A stretch of DNA of 64,000 nucleotides, taken from Xanthomonas translucens pv. cerealis (GTDB lineage Bacteria > Pseudomonadota > Gammaproteobacteria > Xanthomonadales > Xanthomonadaceae). Shown here piece by piece: positions 9,976 through 19,208 of this stretch. Both the position numbers and the translations under genes were made by a program. Position 1 is the stretch's first letter. Every line of letters begins with the position of its first letter. The stretch spans positions 186,001 through 250,000 of the forward strand of contig NZ_CP038228.1 of the NCBI RefSeq assembly GCF_006838285.1, given 5' to 3'. Below the pieces are notes generated by a model, which was given only the letters and a program-made list of their open reading frames with translations, made no database searches and had not been told where the DNA came from.

Positions 9976-11744
9976 TCGAACGCAAGCAACGCCGCTGGAG
10001 CGCAGGCGTGTGCGCCGCGCAGAAGCATTCGGCAAGGCTGGCGCGGTGGGCAACGCTGGCGCTGCTCGCCGCGCTGGCGCTGCCGGCATCCGCCGCCACC
10101 CGCGCGTGGCTGGACCGCGACAGCATCGGCGCCGGCGAGAGCGTCACCCTCAACATCGAGACCGACCAGGGCCTGGTGGCACCGGAGTACGCACCCTTGC
10201 GCGCGCAGTTCGCGCTCAGCGACGAGGTCAACAACCGGCAGATGCAGATGGTCAACGGCCAGGTCACGGCCAAGTCACTGTTCGGCGTGGCGCTGACCCC
10301 GCGCGTCACTGGCACCCTGGACATCCCGTCGCTGCGGGTTGGCAACGAGCGCACCGCACCGCTGCGGCTGCAGGTCGCAGCGGCCGCAGCGGCGCCGGCC
10401 GGCAGCACCCGCGCCGGCGATCCGGCGCAGCTCGGCAATGCCGAGGTGTTCGTGCAGACCGTGGCCGACGACGCGCAGCCGTATGTGCAGCAGAGCGTGG
10501 GCGTGGTGGTGCGGCTCTACCTTGGCGTGCCGTTGACCTCGGGTGAGCTGGATCTGGATCCGCCGGCCGGCGCCGCGCTGCAGCGCATCGGCGACGATGT
10601 GCAGAGCCGGCGCGAGATCGACGGACGCATGTTCACCATCATCGAGCGCCGTTACCTGCTGGTGCCCGAGCGCAGCGGGCCGTTGACGCTGCCCGCTGCG
10701 CGCTTCCGCGGGCGCGGCCCCAGCGGCTTCTTTGACGATTATTTTGGCCGCGGCGGCGACCTCACCGCGCGCAGCGCGGCGCAGACCCTGCAGGTGCGCG
10801 CGCCACCAGCCAATGCGCCGCAGCCGTGGCTGCCGCTGCACGACCTGCGCCTGCGCTACACCGCTACGCCGCAGCGTGCGGCGGTGGGCGAGGCGGCCGA
10901 CATCGTGGTCGAGGCCAGCGCGCGCGGCGCCACCCAGGCGCAGTTCCCGGAGCTGCCGACGCCCAGCGTCGATGGCGCGCAGGTGTTCGCCGAGCCGCCG
11001 CAGTTCGACGAGAAGTTCGTCGACGGCAGCCCGCAACTGAAGATCACCCGGCGCTACTCGATCGTGCCGCGAACCGCCGGGCCGTTGCGGGTCGGCGGGC
11101 TGCACGTGCCGTGGTGGGACGTGGCGGCCGGCGCCGCACGCGAGGCCACGCTGCCCGATCTGAACCTGCAGGTGCTGCCCGGGCGCGTCGCGCCCGTCAC
11201 GCCGACCAGCGTTGCGGCGCCGAGCGTGGACGCGGCGCCGGCCGCCAACGCGGTGACCCCGACCCATGCGATGTCCGGATGGCTCGGCGCGTTGCCGTTG
11301 TGGATGGCGCTCGCCGCGCTGTTCGCGTTGTTGTGGCTGGCGACGCTGGTCTGGGGTTGGCGGCGCGGCCGTGCGTGGCGTGCGCCGGCCGGCGCACACG
11401 CTGCGTCGTCCGCGTCGTCCGCGGCGAGCACTGCGCCACGCGCCCGCTACGGCCTGCCGGACCTGCGCAAGGCGCTGGACGGCGGCGGCCTGGACGAGGT
11501 GGCGGCGATCCTGTGCGCGCAGGCCGGTGTCGCCGATCTCGACGCGCTGCTGACCCGCCTGGACGATCCGGCGCAACGCGAAGCGGTGCTGCGCCTGCAA
11601 CGCGCCCGCTGGGGCGACGCCGGCGATGTGCCGGGCGCGCGCGCCGCGCTGCGTGCGGCGTTCTGGGCCGGGCCGCACTGGCGCGATACGCCGCGCAAGC
11701 AAAGCAAGGGCGACCTGCCGCCGCTGTATCCGCGCGACGCGTGA
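9972..11744 (+). CDS. BatD-like oxygen-tolerance protein
   Basis: Last gene of the MoxR/VWA operon; BatD proteins are periplasmic Ig-like repeat proteins with a C-terminal membrane anchor. Here 590 residues: signal sequence (residues about 24-45, ATLALLAALALPASA), beta-rich repeats starting with the family motif WLDRDSIGAGESVTLNIE, and a helix at about residue 437 (MALAALFALLWLATLVWGW) followed by a cytoplasmic tail with a helical domain. Start overlaps the preceding stop (ATGA). The 120 bases to the next gene hold no clear terminator. Confidence 0.87.
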   Translation: MIERKQRRWSAGVCAAQKHSARLARWATLALLAALALPASAATRAWLDRDSIGAGESVTLNIETDQGLVAPEYAPLRAQFALSDEVNNRQMQMVNGQVTAKSLFGVALTPRVTGTLDIPSLRVGNERTAPLRLQVAAAAAAPAGSTRAGDPAQLGNAEVFVQTVADDAQPYVQQSVGVVVRLYLGVPLTSGELDLDPPAGAALQRIGDDVQSRREIDGRMFTIIERRYLLVPERSGPLTLPAARFRGRGPSGFFDDYFGRGGDLTARSAAQTLQVRAPPANAPQPWLPLHDLRLRYTATPQRAAVGEAADIVVEASARGATQAQFPELPTPSVDGAQVFAEPPQFDEKFVDGSPQLKITRRYSIVPRTAGPLRVGGLHVPWWDVAAGAAREATLPDLNLQVLPGRVAPVTPTSVAAPSVDAAPAANAVTPTHAMSGWLGALPLWMALAALFALLWLATLVWGWRRGRAWRAPAGAHAASSASSAASTAPRARYGLPDLRKALDGGGLDEVAAILCAQAGVADLDALLTRLDDPAQREAVLRLQRARWGDAGDVPGARAALRAAFWAGPHWRDTPRKQSKGDLPPLYPRDA

Positions 11745-11864
11745 GAGCGTGGTCGCGGTCGTGAGCGACGCGGCTTGTTGCCGCGTGCTCGCGGGGTGAC
11801 GCCGGCTCGCAGCTCGCCATTGCGGGTTTGTTAAGCTCGGGCTTCCCTCCTGCAAGGCAATACC

Positions 11865-13184
11865 ATGACCGACACCACCGTGAAGGCCAAGACCGGCATG
11901 CCCTTGCACTGGAAAATGGCGATCGGCTTCGTGCTCGGGCTGGTGCTGGGCCTGGCCGTGCACCTGAGCGTGGGCGGCGATGCGGCCTGGGTGCAGGCGC
12001 TGACCACGTACCTGACCACGCCATTGTCCAAGCTGTTCCTCAGCCTGATCTTCATGCTGATCGTGCCGCTGCTGTTCTCGGCGCTGGTGATGGGCATTTC
12101 CGAAATGGGCGACATCCGCGCGCTGGGCCGGATCGGCTGGAAGACGCTCGGCTATACGGTGGTGCTGTCGGGCATCGCGGTGCTGCTCGGGCTGGTGCTG
12201 GTCAACGTGCTCAAGCCGGGCATCGGCGTGGACCACGCACTGGCACAGCAGCTGCTGCAGCAGAACGCCGAGCGCGCCGCGCAGATCGTCGATCAAAGCA
12301 AGCATCAGCCGCGCGGCATGGACATGTTGCTGTCGATCGTGCCCGACAACGTGGTCGCCGCCGCTTCCAGCAACGGCGCGATCCTGTCGTTGATGTTCTT
12401 CGCGGTGATGTTCGGTGTGGGCATGGTGCTCAGCGACGACGCCAAGGTGGCGACGCTGCGGCGCGGCATCGAGGGCATTTTCGAGATCTCGATGACCCTG
12501 ATCGGGCTGGTGATCCGCCTGGCGCCGTACGCGGTGGCCTGCTTCATGTTCAACCTGGCCGCGCTGTTCGGCTTCGAACTGCTGATCCGCTTGGGCGCCT
12601 ACGTCGGCGTGGTGGTGCTGGCGCTGGGCCTGCACATGGTGGTGACCTACGGACTGGCGGTGCGTTTCGCCGGGCGCTCGCCGCTGGGCTTCTTCCGCGC
12701 CACTCGCGAGGCCACGGTGATGGCGTTCTCCACCGCCTCCAGCAACGCCACCTTGCCGACCGCACTGCGCGTGGCCGACGAGATGGGCCTGCCGAGCAAG
12801 GTGTCGCGCTTCGTGCTGATCGTTGGTGCCACCGCCAACCAGAACGGCACCGCGCTGTTCGAGGGCATCACCGTGATCTTCCTCGCCCAGTTCTTCGGCG
12901 TGGAGCTGAGCATCGCCCAGCAGTTCATGGTGATGCTGGTGTGCATCCTCGGCGGCATCGGCACCGCCGGTGTGCCGTCCGGCTCGCTGCCGGTGGTGGC
13001 GCTGATCTGCGCGATGGTCGGGGTGGACCCGGTCGGCATCGGCATGATCCTGGGCGTCAATCATTTCCTGGACATGTGCCGCACGGCGCTGAACGTGACC
13101 GGTGATCTGGCGTTGACGACGTTGGTGGCGAAGGGGGAGGACGGAACGGCCGGGACCGGGGACCGGGGACGGGGGACCCGATAG
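11865..13184 (+). CDS. Dicarboxylate/amino acid:cation symporter (DAACS family)
   Basis: Secondary transporter of the GltP/DctA family that imports C4-dicarboxylates or glutamate/aspartate with protons or sodium. AAGGCAA lies before ATG 11865. About eight helices are visible plus the two re-entrant hairpin signatures: serine-rich STASSNATLPT, NQNGTALFEG and GTAGVPSGSLPV. The long insertion QQLLQQNAERAAQIVDQSKHQ between helices 3 and 4 is typical of the subfamily. The last ~13 residues (GTAGTGDRGRGTR) are not family sequence: they are encoded by the left arm of the inverted repeat at 13152-13286, which also supplies the stop codon. Substrate cannot be decided by eye. Confidence 0.9.
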   Translation: MTDTTVKAKTGMPLHWKMAIGFVLGLVLGLAVHLSVGGDAAWVQALTTYLTTPLSKLFLSLIFMLIVPLLFSALVMGISEMGDIRALGRIGWKTLGYTVVLSGIAVLLGLVLVNVLKPGIGVDHALAQQLLQQNAERAAQIVDQSKHQPRGMDMLLSIVPDNVVAAASSNGAILSLMFFAVMFGVGMVLSDDAKVATLRRGIEGIFEISMTLIGLVIRLAPYAVACFMFNLAALFGFELLIRLGAYVGVVVLALGLHMVVTYGLAVRFAGRSPLGFFRATREATVMAFSTASSNATLPTALRVADEMGLPSKVSRFVLIVGATANQNGTALFEGITVIFLAQFFGVELSIAQQFMVMLVCILGGIGTAGVPSGSLPVVALICAMVGVDPVGIGMILGVNHFLDMCRTALNVTGDLALTTLVAKGEDGTAGTGDRGRGTR

Positions 13185-13286
13185 AGCAACAGCAACGGCA
13201 ATGCCGGCTCTGTGGCCGACGGCGCTCGTGCGCAATGCTCGCAGCTCTTTGCTCTTCCGGGTCCCTGGTCCCCGGTCCCCGGTCCC
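13152..13286. repeat. 135-bp inverted-repeat element, G-rich arms
   Basis: Two 29-base arms in inverted orientation (13152-13180 and 13258-13286) differ by only two or three positions; each is built on a GGGACCGG-GGAC tandem core. They flank a 77-base centre that is itself partly palindromic (AGAGCAA near 13184, TTGCTCT near 13248). The element overlaps the 3' end of the symporter gene and sits between it and tkt. The structure resembles a non-autonomous palindromic intergenic repeat (REP/BIME or MITE-like); no target duplication was evident. Confidence 0.75.
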
Positions 13287-13343
13287 GCGCCTGTGGGACA
13301 ATAGCGAACCCGACGCCCCGCGCCCGCTGCCAACAGAACCCAC

Positions 13344-15344
13344 ATGACGACGCCTACCCGCCGCCAGCTCGCCAACGCGATCCGCTTCCTCGCCGCCGAT
13401 GCGGTCGAGGCCGCCAAGTCCGGCCATCCCGGCATGCCGATGGGCATGGCCGACATCGCCGAAGTGCTTTGGAACGACTTCCTCAGCCACAACCCGAACA
13501 ATCCGAAGTGGTTCAACCGCGACCGCTTCGTGCTCTCCAACGGCCACGGTTCGATGCTGCAGTACGCGCTGCTGCACCTGTCCGGCTACGACCTGCCGCT
13601 GGACGAGCTGAAGCGCTTCCGCCAACTGCACAGCAGGACCGCCGGCCATCCCGAGCGCAGCGAAACCCCCGGGGTGGAGACCACCACCGGTCCGCTCGGC
13701 CAGGGCTTCGCCAACGCGGTCGGTTTCGCGCTGGCCGAGAAGCTGCTGGCGCAGCGCTACAACCGCCCCGAGCACCAGATCGTCGATCACCGCACCTGGG
13801 TGTTCATGGGCGACGGCTGCATGATGGAAGGCATCTCGCACGAAGCCGCCTCGCTGGCCGGCACCTGGGGCCTGGGCAAGTTGGTCGCGTTCTGGGACAA
13901 CAACCATATCTCCATCGACGGCAACACCGCCGGCTGGTTCAGCGACAACACCCCGGCGCGGTTCGAAGCCTATGGCTGGCACGTGCTGCGCGATGTCGAT
14001 GGCCAGGATGCCGATGCGATCAAGGCGGCGATCGAGGCCGCGCTCAGCGAGAGCGACAAGCCGACCCTGATCTGCTGCCGCACCACCATCGGCTTCGGTG
14101 CGCCGAGCAAGTCCGGCAAGGAATCCTCGCACGGCGCGCCGCTGGGCAAGGAAGAACTGGAAGGTGCGCGCAAGGCGCTGCAGTGGCCGTACGGCCCGTT
14201 CGAGATCCCGCAGGATATCTACGACGGCTGGCGCGCCGGTGGCGCCGGCACGCTGCGCCAGGCCGAGTGGGAGCAGGCGTTCGACAAGTACGCCAAGCAA
14301 TTCCCGGCCGAGGCCGCGGAGCTGACCCGCCGCTCGCACGGCGAACTGCCGGAGGACTTCATCGCCCAGGCCGATGCCTACATCGCCAAGCAGGCCAGCG
14401 AGGCGCAGACCATCGCCTCGCGCAAGGCCTCGCAGATGGCGATCGAAGCGTTCGCGCCGCTGCTGCCGGAACTGATCGGTGGTTCGGCCGACCTGGCGCA
14501 TTCCAACCTGACCCTGTGGAAGGCCAGCAAGTCGGTCGCCAGCGACGACCCGAACGCCAATTACGTGTACTACGGTGTGCGCGAGTTCGGCATGACCGCG
14601 ATCGCCAATGGGCTTGCGCTGCACGGCGGCTTCATCCCGTTCGACGCCACCTTCCTGGTGTTCAGCGACTACGCGCGCAACGGCGTGCGCATGAGCGCGT
14701 TGAACCCGGCGCATGCGATCCACGTCTACACCCACGATTCGATCGGCCTGGGCGAAGACGGCCCGACCCATCAGCCGGTGGAACACCTGGCCTCGCTGCG
14801 CTACATCCCCAACAACGACGTGTGGCGCCCGTGCGACACGGTGGAGTCGGCGGTGAGCTGGAAGGCCGCGATTACCCGCCAGGACGGCCCCAGCTGCCTG
14901 GTGTTCAGCCGCCAGAACCTGCCGTTTCAGGTGCGCAGCGACGCGCAGATCAAGCAGATCGAACGCGGCGGCTATGTGCTGGCCGATGCCGAGGGCGGTG
15001 CGCCGGAGGTGATTCTGATCGGCACCGGTTCGGAAGTGGGCCTTGCCGTGGAGGCGAAGAAGATGCTGGACGCCGCGGGCCTGAAGACCCGCGTGGTGTC
15101 GATGCCGTCGACCGACGTATTCGACCGCCAGGACGCGGCCTACCGCGAATCGGTGCTGCCGAACGCGGTGCGCAAGCGGGTGGCGGTGGAGGCCGGCGTC
15201 ACCGGCTTCTGGCGCAAGTACGTGGGCCTGGACGGCGCGGTGGTCGGCATGGACACGTTCGGCGCCTCGGCACCGGCCGACCAGCTGTACACGTACTTCC
15301 AGATCACCGCCGAGCACGTGGTCGCGGCGGCCAAGGCGTTGTAA
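13344..15344 (+). CDS. tkt: Transketolase
   Basis: Thiamine-diphosphate enzyme that moves two-carbon units between sugar phosphates in the non-oxidative pentose phosphate pathway. At 666 residues it has full length. Visible are the N-terminal substrate motif [11 protein letters not shown], the ThDP/Mg site [18 protein letters not shown], the second-domain [14 protein letters not shown] and the catalytic-glutamate region [12 protein letters not shown], with [19 protein letters not shown] lining the active site. ATG 13344 is 57 bases beyond the repeat element. A strong terminator follows, so it is probably monocistronic. Confidence 0.97.
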   Translation: MTTPTRRQLANAIRFLAADAVEAAKSGHPGMPMGMADIAEVLWNDFLSHNPNNPKWFNRDRFVLSNGHGSMLQYALLHLSGYDLPLDELKRFRQLHSRTAGHPERSETPGVETTTGPLGQGFANAVGFALAEKLLAQRYNRPEHQIVDHRTWVFMGDGCMMEGISHEAASLAGTWGLGKLVAFWDNNHISIDGNTAGWFSDNTPARFEAYGWHVLRDVDGQDADAIKAAIEAALSESDKPTLICCRTTIGFGAPSKSGKESSHGAPLGKEELEGARKALQWPYGPFEIPQDIYDGWRAGGAGTLRQAEWEQAFDKYAKQFPAEAAELTRRSHGELPEDFIAQADAYIAKQASEAQTIASRKASQMAIEAFAPLLPELIGGSADLAHSNLTLWKASKSVASDDPNANYVYYGVREFGMTAIANGLALHGGFIPFDATFLVFSDYARNGVRMSALNPAHAIHVYTHDSIGLGEDGPTHQPVEHLASLRYIPNNDVWRPCDTVESAVSWKAAITRQDGPSCLVFSRQNLPFQVRSDAQIKQIERGGYVLADAEGGAPEVILIGTGSEVGLAVEAKKMLDAAGLKTRVVSMPSTDVFDRQDAAYRESVLPNAVRKRVAVEAGVTGFWRKYVGLDGAVVGMDTFGASAPADQLYTYFQITAEHVVAAAKAL

Positions 15345-15368
15345 CGCCGCGTCTTCCGCGGGAACGAA

Positions 15369-15395
15369 AAAGGCCGGCGCAAGCCGGCCTTTTTC
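15369..15395 (+). terminator. Rho-independent terminator of tkt
   Basis: Ten-pair stem (AAAGGCCGGC with GCCGGCCTTT) around a GCAA tetraloop, followed by a T-run, 25 bases after the tkt stop. The A-run on the other side makes it able to act on the minus strand too. Confidence 0.92.
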
Positions 15396-15441
15396 TTGTG
15401 TGCGGGCTTGCGCCGTCGCGATGCAGATGCTGCTACTACGT

Positions 15442-15491
15442 GTGGGACTTCTGCTTTATACCGGGAACGCCCGTCGCGACTGAAGTCCCAC
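15442..15491. repeat. REP-like inverted repeat
   Basis: Arms GTGGGACTTC and GAAGTCCCAC in inverted orientation, 30 bases apart, with the TCGCGACTGAAG core that also occurs at 30923-30947 and (as TCGCGGCTGAAG) at 35718-35777. It lies in the spacer between the convergent tkt and DUF2894 genes and belongs to the short dispersed palindromes common in this family of bacteria. Confidence 0.65.
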
Positions 15492-15550
15492 AAAAATGCG
15501 TCATCATCAGCGCCGAAAGTGCATCGTGGTCAGCAGCATGGCCGCGTCGC

Positions 15551-16225
15551 TCAACTGCGCTTGCGCGGCTTGCCGCGCGTCGGCTTCTTGCCGATGGCGG
15601 CCTCGGGCTTGTGCGGCGTCGCCAGTGCGCCGGCGTCGTGCAGTTGCTGCAGCCACGACAGCGCATCGACGTAGGCCAGGAACTGCTGCAGGTAGCCCGG
15701 CGACAGGGTGCGCATCAGCGCCAGCGCGCGGTGCACCAGTACGCCGGAATTCAGCGGGCCGGCATCGGAAGGGGCCTGCTGCAGCGATTGCCGCAGCTGG
15801 CTGCGGCTGCGCAGCTCGGTCCACAGTCTGCGTGCATCATCGAGTGCGGGCAGTTGCTGCGCAGACTGCGGCGGCATGGCGTTTGCGGCGGCGTGCGCGT
15901 CATGCATGGCGCCGCTGGCGAACCGCTGCAGCAGGTCGCCTAGCGGGCTGCGCGCGCTCGCGCTCTCGGTCGCGTTCGGCGCGGCATCGGCATCGGCATC
16001 GGCATCGGCGGTGGTCGCGGCCGGCATCCTGGCCAGGTCCGCGGCATAGGCAGCGAGCAACGCGGACAACTTCTGCTCCAGCAGGCGCCGCGCTTGGCCC
16101 TGATGCGCGTCGGCGCGTCGCGCCAGCGCTTCGATGAAGCGCAAACGCAGCGGATCCAGGCGCTCGGCCTGCCGCTGCCGCCAGGCGTCGAGCACTTCGC
16201 TGACGGGTGTCGCCTCAGCGCGCAT
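15551..16225 (-). CDS. DUF2894 domain-containing protein
   Basis: Last gene of the four-gene DUF3348-DUF802-OmpA-DUF2894 operon; no function is known. From ATG 16225 the product is 224 residues, soluble and mostly helical: MRAEATPVSEVLDAWRQRQ at the start, an RFIEALARRADAHQG segment, an acidic Ala/Asp linker (DADADADA), and a conserved C-terminal half (LVHRALALMRTLSPGYLQQ) ending in a basic tail (GKKPTRGKPRKRS). The start overlaps the 3' end of the OmpA-like gene by 11 bases. The basic tail could contact nucleic acid or membrane; this is only a guess. Confidence 0.78.
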   Translation of the reverse strand: MRAEATPVSEVLDAWRQRQAERLDPLRLRFIEALARRADAHQGQARRLLEQKLSALLAAYAADLARMPAATTADADADADAAPNATESASARSPLGDLLQRFASGAMHDAHAAANAMPPQSAQQLPALDDARRLWTELRSRSQLRQSLQQAPSDAGPLNSGVLVHRALALMRTLSPGYLQQFLAYVDALSWLQQLHDAGALATPHKPEAAIGKKPTRGKPRKRS

Positions 16226-16865
16226 GCGGCATCGCGGCAGATGTGGACAGCTTCGGCAGCGGCGCCATCTCCACGCGCCGGTTGCTGGCGCGTCCGGCCT
16301 CGTCGCTGTTCGGGCTGACCGGTTGCTGCGCACCGAACGCGGCGGCGAACACCGCGTCGGCCGGCACGCCTTCCTCGATCAGCGCGCGGGTCACGGTCAG
16401 CGCGCGCTGCGCCGACAGTTCCCAGTTGTCGGCGAACTGGCGGTTGCTGTCGCGCACCTGGCGGTCGTCGGTGAAGCCGCTCACCATCAGGATCTCGCCG
16501 CGCGCCTTCAGATACCCGGCCAGCGGCGCGGCCAGGCTGTTCAGCAGCTCGCGCCCCGCGGGCTGTAGCTGGTCGGAATTGAGCGCGAACAGCACGCTGC
16601 CGCGGATGCCGATGCGGCCATCGACCAGGGTCACCCGGCCTGCCGCCAGCGGCGCGGCCAGCGCCTGTTCCAGGGTCTTGCGTTGCCGCGCCTCGGCCTG
16701 CCGCTGCCGCACTTCCTCGTCCAGCGTGTGCGACAGCTGCAGCTGCACGCCGATCACACCGATCAGGATCAGCACGAAGGCGCCGAGCAGCACCGACATC
16801 AGATCGCCGAACACCGCCCAGATCGGCGCGCCTGATTCGGCGTCGAGTTCGAGCTCGTCGCTCAT
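16215..16865 (-). CDS. MotB/ZorB-like OmpA-family membrane protein
   Basis: A 216-residue protein with a short cytoplasmic N-terminus, one transmembrane helix (residues about 22-41) and a periplasmic OmpA-type peptidoglycan-binding domain (residues about 105-205; SGFTDDRQ, NWELSAQRA, NRRVEM). Asp21, in FGDLMSVLLGAF at the inner face of the helix, matches the position of the ion-binding aspartate of MotB (ADFMTAMMA-type motif) and ZorB. It overlaps the DUF802 gene upstream, whose product has MotA/ExbB-type helices, so the two probably form a stator-like proton or sodium channel fixed to the cell wall. Not MotB of the flagellum: no flagellar genes are nearby. Confidence 0.85.
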   Translation of the reverse strand: MSDELELDAESGAPIWAVFGDLMSVLLGAFVLILIGVIGVQLQLSHTLDEEVRQRQAEARQRKTLEQALAAPLAAGRVTLVDGRIGIRGSVLFALNSDQLQPAGRELLNSLAAPLAGYLKARGEILMVSGFTDDRQVRDSNRQFADNWELSAQRALTVTRALIEEGVPADAVFAAAFGAQQPVSPNSDEAGRASNRRVEMAPLPKLSTSAAMPHAR

Positions 16866-19198
16866 GCCGCTGCGGCTCCGTCATGCGCCGGCCCGGCCGG
16901 CAGCTGGCGCAGTTCCTCGATGATCTGCTTCTGCGACAACAGGCTCAGGTCGATGACTTCCCTGGCCTGGGCGACGTAGTAGGCCAGCTGCTCGTCGCTG
17001 CGCGCGAGCGACTTGTCCAGCGCCTGCTCGATGCCCTGCAGACGTTCCAGCAGCGCCGTGTTGGAGTGGCCGAACGCCTCCACCGCGCCACCGAACGCAT
17101 CGCCCAGACTCGCCACTTCGGTGGCGCCGACCGCAACTTGCGCGGCGACCGATTCGAGCTTGCCGGTCTCGGCTTCGATATGGTCGGTGAAGCGGGTGCC
17201 GACGCGATCGAGCAGGTCCGCCGAGGTGGTGACCAGGGCGTCCACCGCGGTGCGTTGCTCGGTGGAGGCGTGGTTCACCGCCTCGAGCAAGGTGTGCAGC
17301 GTGTCGAGCAGGCGGCTGCGCTCTTCCAGCATGGCGGTGTCGCGGACCATGCTTTCGGAGAGTTTCTGGCGCAGCTCGGCGACGACGTCGGCGGCGGCCT
17401 TGGGCGCTTCCGAGGCGGTCTGCACCAGGCGCGAGATCTCGGCGATGGTCTCGCTGGCATGCGCCTGGGTCTGCGCTGCGATCGCGGTGGCGGTGCGTTC
17501 GAGCGTGGCGCAGATCTCCTGCTGGCGCTGCGCGTCGCGTTCGCCGTTTTGCGCCCACTGCGCGTTCAAGGCGGCGACCATCGCGGCGAACGTCTCCGTC
17601 CACGTAGCCAGGCGCGCCTGGTCGCGCGTTTGCAGCGCGTCCTGCAACTGCGCATGCGAGTGCTGCATGGCCGCGACCAGCGCTGCGGCGCGTTGTTCCA
17701 GCGTCGCGGCGGCCGCGCTCAGCGCCTGCGCGTTGCGCTCTGCCAACGCGGCGTTGACGTCTTCCTGGCGCGACAGTGCATCGCTCCAGGCCTGCCTGGT
17801 GCCGTCCGCGGTGGCATCCAGGCGCACCGAGATCGCGTCCAGCGCCTGCGCGTTGCGCGCTGCCAACTGCGCGTTGATCTCCTCCTGGCGCGACAGCGCA
17901 TGGTTCCAGGCCTGCTTGGCGCCGTCCGCAGTGGCGTCCAGGCGCACCGAGATCGCATCCAGCGCCTGCGCGTTGCGTGCCACCAGTTGCGCGTTGATCT
18001 CTTGCTGGCGCGACAGCGCATCGTTCCAGGCCTGCTTCGCACCATCCGCGGTGGCGTCCAGGCGTGCCGATACGGCATCCAGCACGCCGTTGGAGCGCAT
18101 CGCGAAGCTGTCGCCGAAGCCTTGCAGCGCACTGTGCAGATCCTGGAGCAGCGCCTGGCTGGTGTCGCGCTGGCTGGCCAGCGCGGCATCCCACGTCTGT
18201 GCGGCGCGCGCGGCGGCGCGCTCGAAGCCGCTGCTCAGGCCATCGAGCTGGCGCTGCACGGCCTGGCCGACATTCTCGTGCAGCGTTTGGGTTTCGCGCG
18301 CCAGGCCGTCCAGCGTGGCTTGCACCACCGGCTGCAACGCGGCGCCGAGCGCGCGCGCGTTTTCGGCGACGCCGGCCTGCAGCGATTGCTCCACCGCGCC
18401 GGCCAGGCGCGTGTAGGCGGCCTCGGTCCTGGCGTGGAAGGCGTCCTGGTTGCTCGCCAGGCGTTCGCCGCTGGCCGCGCCCTGTTGCTCGATGCCCGCC
18501 GCCATTGCCTGCAGCCGATCGATCAGCGCCGGCATCAATTCGGTCTGCCGCTGCAGCAGCTTGAACGCTTCGGTGCGCTGGAACGCCTGCGAATGGGCGT
18601 GCAGCGTGGTCGCGATGGCCAGATCGAGCCCTTGTACCGCCTGCAGCCGCTCGCGCCGGCACAGCGCGGCGAGCAGGCCGAGCATCGCCGAACTGGCCAC
18701 GCCGGCGATCGAGGTGCCGAATGCGAAGCCCAGGCCCTTGACCGGTGCGGCCAGCGAGTCGCGGATGGCGTGCAGGTCGGTGGCGCTTTCCAGCGCCAGG
18801 CCGGTGCCGCGCAGCGTCGCCATCATGCCCAGGAAGGTGCCGAGCATGCCCAGCAGTACCAGCAGGCCGACCAGGTACGGGGTCAATCCCGGTGCGGGCA
18901 GGGCGACGCGCTCGCCCTCGATGCGCAGCCGCACCGCGTTGCGCAGACTGGGGTCGAGGCGCTGCAGCCAGCCGCTCAGGTCGGACTGCGCCGCGCTTGC
19001 GTCCTCCACGCCATGCGCCAGCGTGGCGGTGGCCTGCCGGTAGCGGTACAGCTCCAGCGCGCCGGCCACGTAGCACGCGCCGATCAGCAGCGCGAAGCTG
19101 GCGCCCAGCGGATTGCTGCCGAGGTAGCCCACGCCGATCCAGCACACGGCGGCGAGGCCGGCCAGGAACACGACGGAATTGAACAGGTTCTTGAACAT
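16862..19198 (-). CDS. DUF802 protein with MotA/TolQ/ExbB-like membrane domain and long coiled-coil tail
   Basis: 778-residue protein. Four hydrophobic segments are visible at residues about 4-26, 31-50, 105-128 and 155-180. The last two carry the MotA/TolQ/ExbB signatures: LVLLGMLGTFLGMMATL and FGTSIAGVASSAMLGLLAAL. From residue 185 to the end (~590 residues) it is an Ala/Gln/Asp-rich helical tail predicted to be cytoplasmic, with three near-identical 40-residue repeats (DNA repeat at 17721-18080) and a charged C-terminal part with AYYV. This is the ZorA-like plan: channel subunit plus a long intracellular tail. DUF802 is a repeat family of unknown function. The gene follows DUF3348 by 10 bases and overlaps the OmpA-like gene by 4. 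Confidence 0.82.
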   Translation of the reverse strand: MFKNLFNSVVFLAGLAAVCWIGVGYLGSNPLGASFALLIGACYVAGALELYRYRQATATLAHGVEDASAAQSDLSGWLQRLDPSLRNAVRLRIEGERVALPAPGLTPYLVGLLVLLGMLGTFLGMMATLRGTGLALESATDLHAIRDSLAAPVKGLGFAFGTSIAGVASSAMLGLLAALCRRERLQAVQGLDLAIATTLHAHSQAFQRTEAFKLLQRQTELMPALIDRLQAMAAGIEQQGAASGERLASNQDAFHARTEAAYTRLAGAVEQSLQAGVAENARALGAALQPVVQATLDGLARETQTLHENVGQAVQRQLDGLSSGFERAAARAAQTWDAALASQRDTSQALLQDLHSALQGFGDSFAMRSNGVLDAVSARLDATADGAKQAWNDALSRQQEINAQLVARNAQALDAISVRLDATADGAKQAWNHALSRQEEINAQLAARNAQALDAISVRLDATADGTRQAWSDALSRQEDVNAALAERNAQALSAAAATLEQRAAALVAAMQHSHAQLQDALQTRDQARLATWTETFAAMVAALNAQWAQNGERDAQRQQEICATLERTATAIAAQTQAHASETIAEISRLVQTASEAPKAAADVVAELRQKLSESMVRDTAMLEERSRLLDTLHTLLEAVNHASTEQRTAVDALVTTSADLLDRVGTRFTDHIEAETGKLESVAAQVAVGATEVASLGDAFGGAVEAFGHSNTALLERLQGIEQALDKSLARSDEQLAYYVAQAREVIDLSLLSQKQIIEELRQLPAGPAHDGAAAA
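17721..18080 (-). repeat. Three tandem 120-bp units inside the DUF802 gene
   Basis: The phrase AGCGCCTGCGCGTTGCG recurs at 17721, 17841 and 17961, exactly 120 bases apart, and the intervening sequence is largely identical. The fourth position (18081) has diverged. Each unit encodes 40 residues of the coiled-coil tail (core LDATADGAKQAWNDALSRQ), so copy-number change would lengthen or shorten the tail without a frameshift. Confidence 0.9.
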
Positions 19199-19208
19199 GA
19201 GATCTCGG

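Noticed and set aside
11745..11864. Terminator after the Bat-type operon
   Set aside because: A GC-rich partial hairpin is present, but it has mismatches and no T-run.
10275..15317. A 1680-codon open frame on the minus strand across the BatD, symporter and transketolase genes
   Set aside because: It is a GC-rich antisense shadow: three clear protein families are encoded on the other strand, and the antisense product is His/Arg/Gln-rich with no domain.
16215..16865. Flagellar MotB
   Set aside because: No other flagellar gene is near, and the partner carries DUF802 repeats rather than a MotA cytoplasmic domain.
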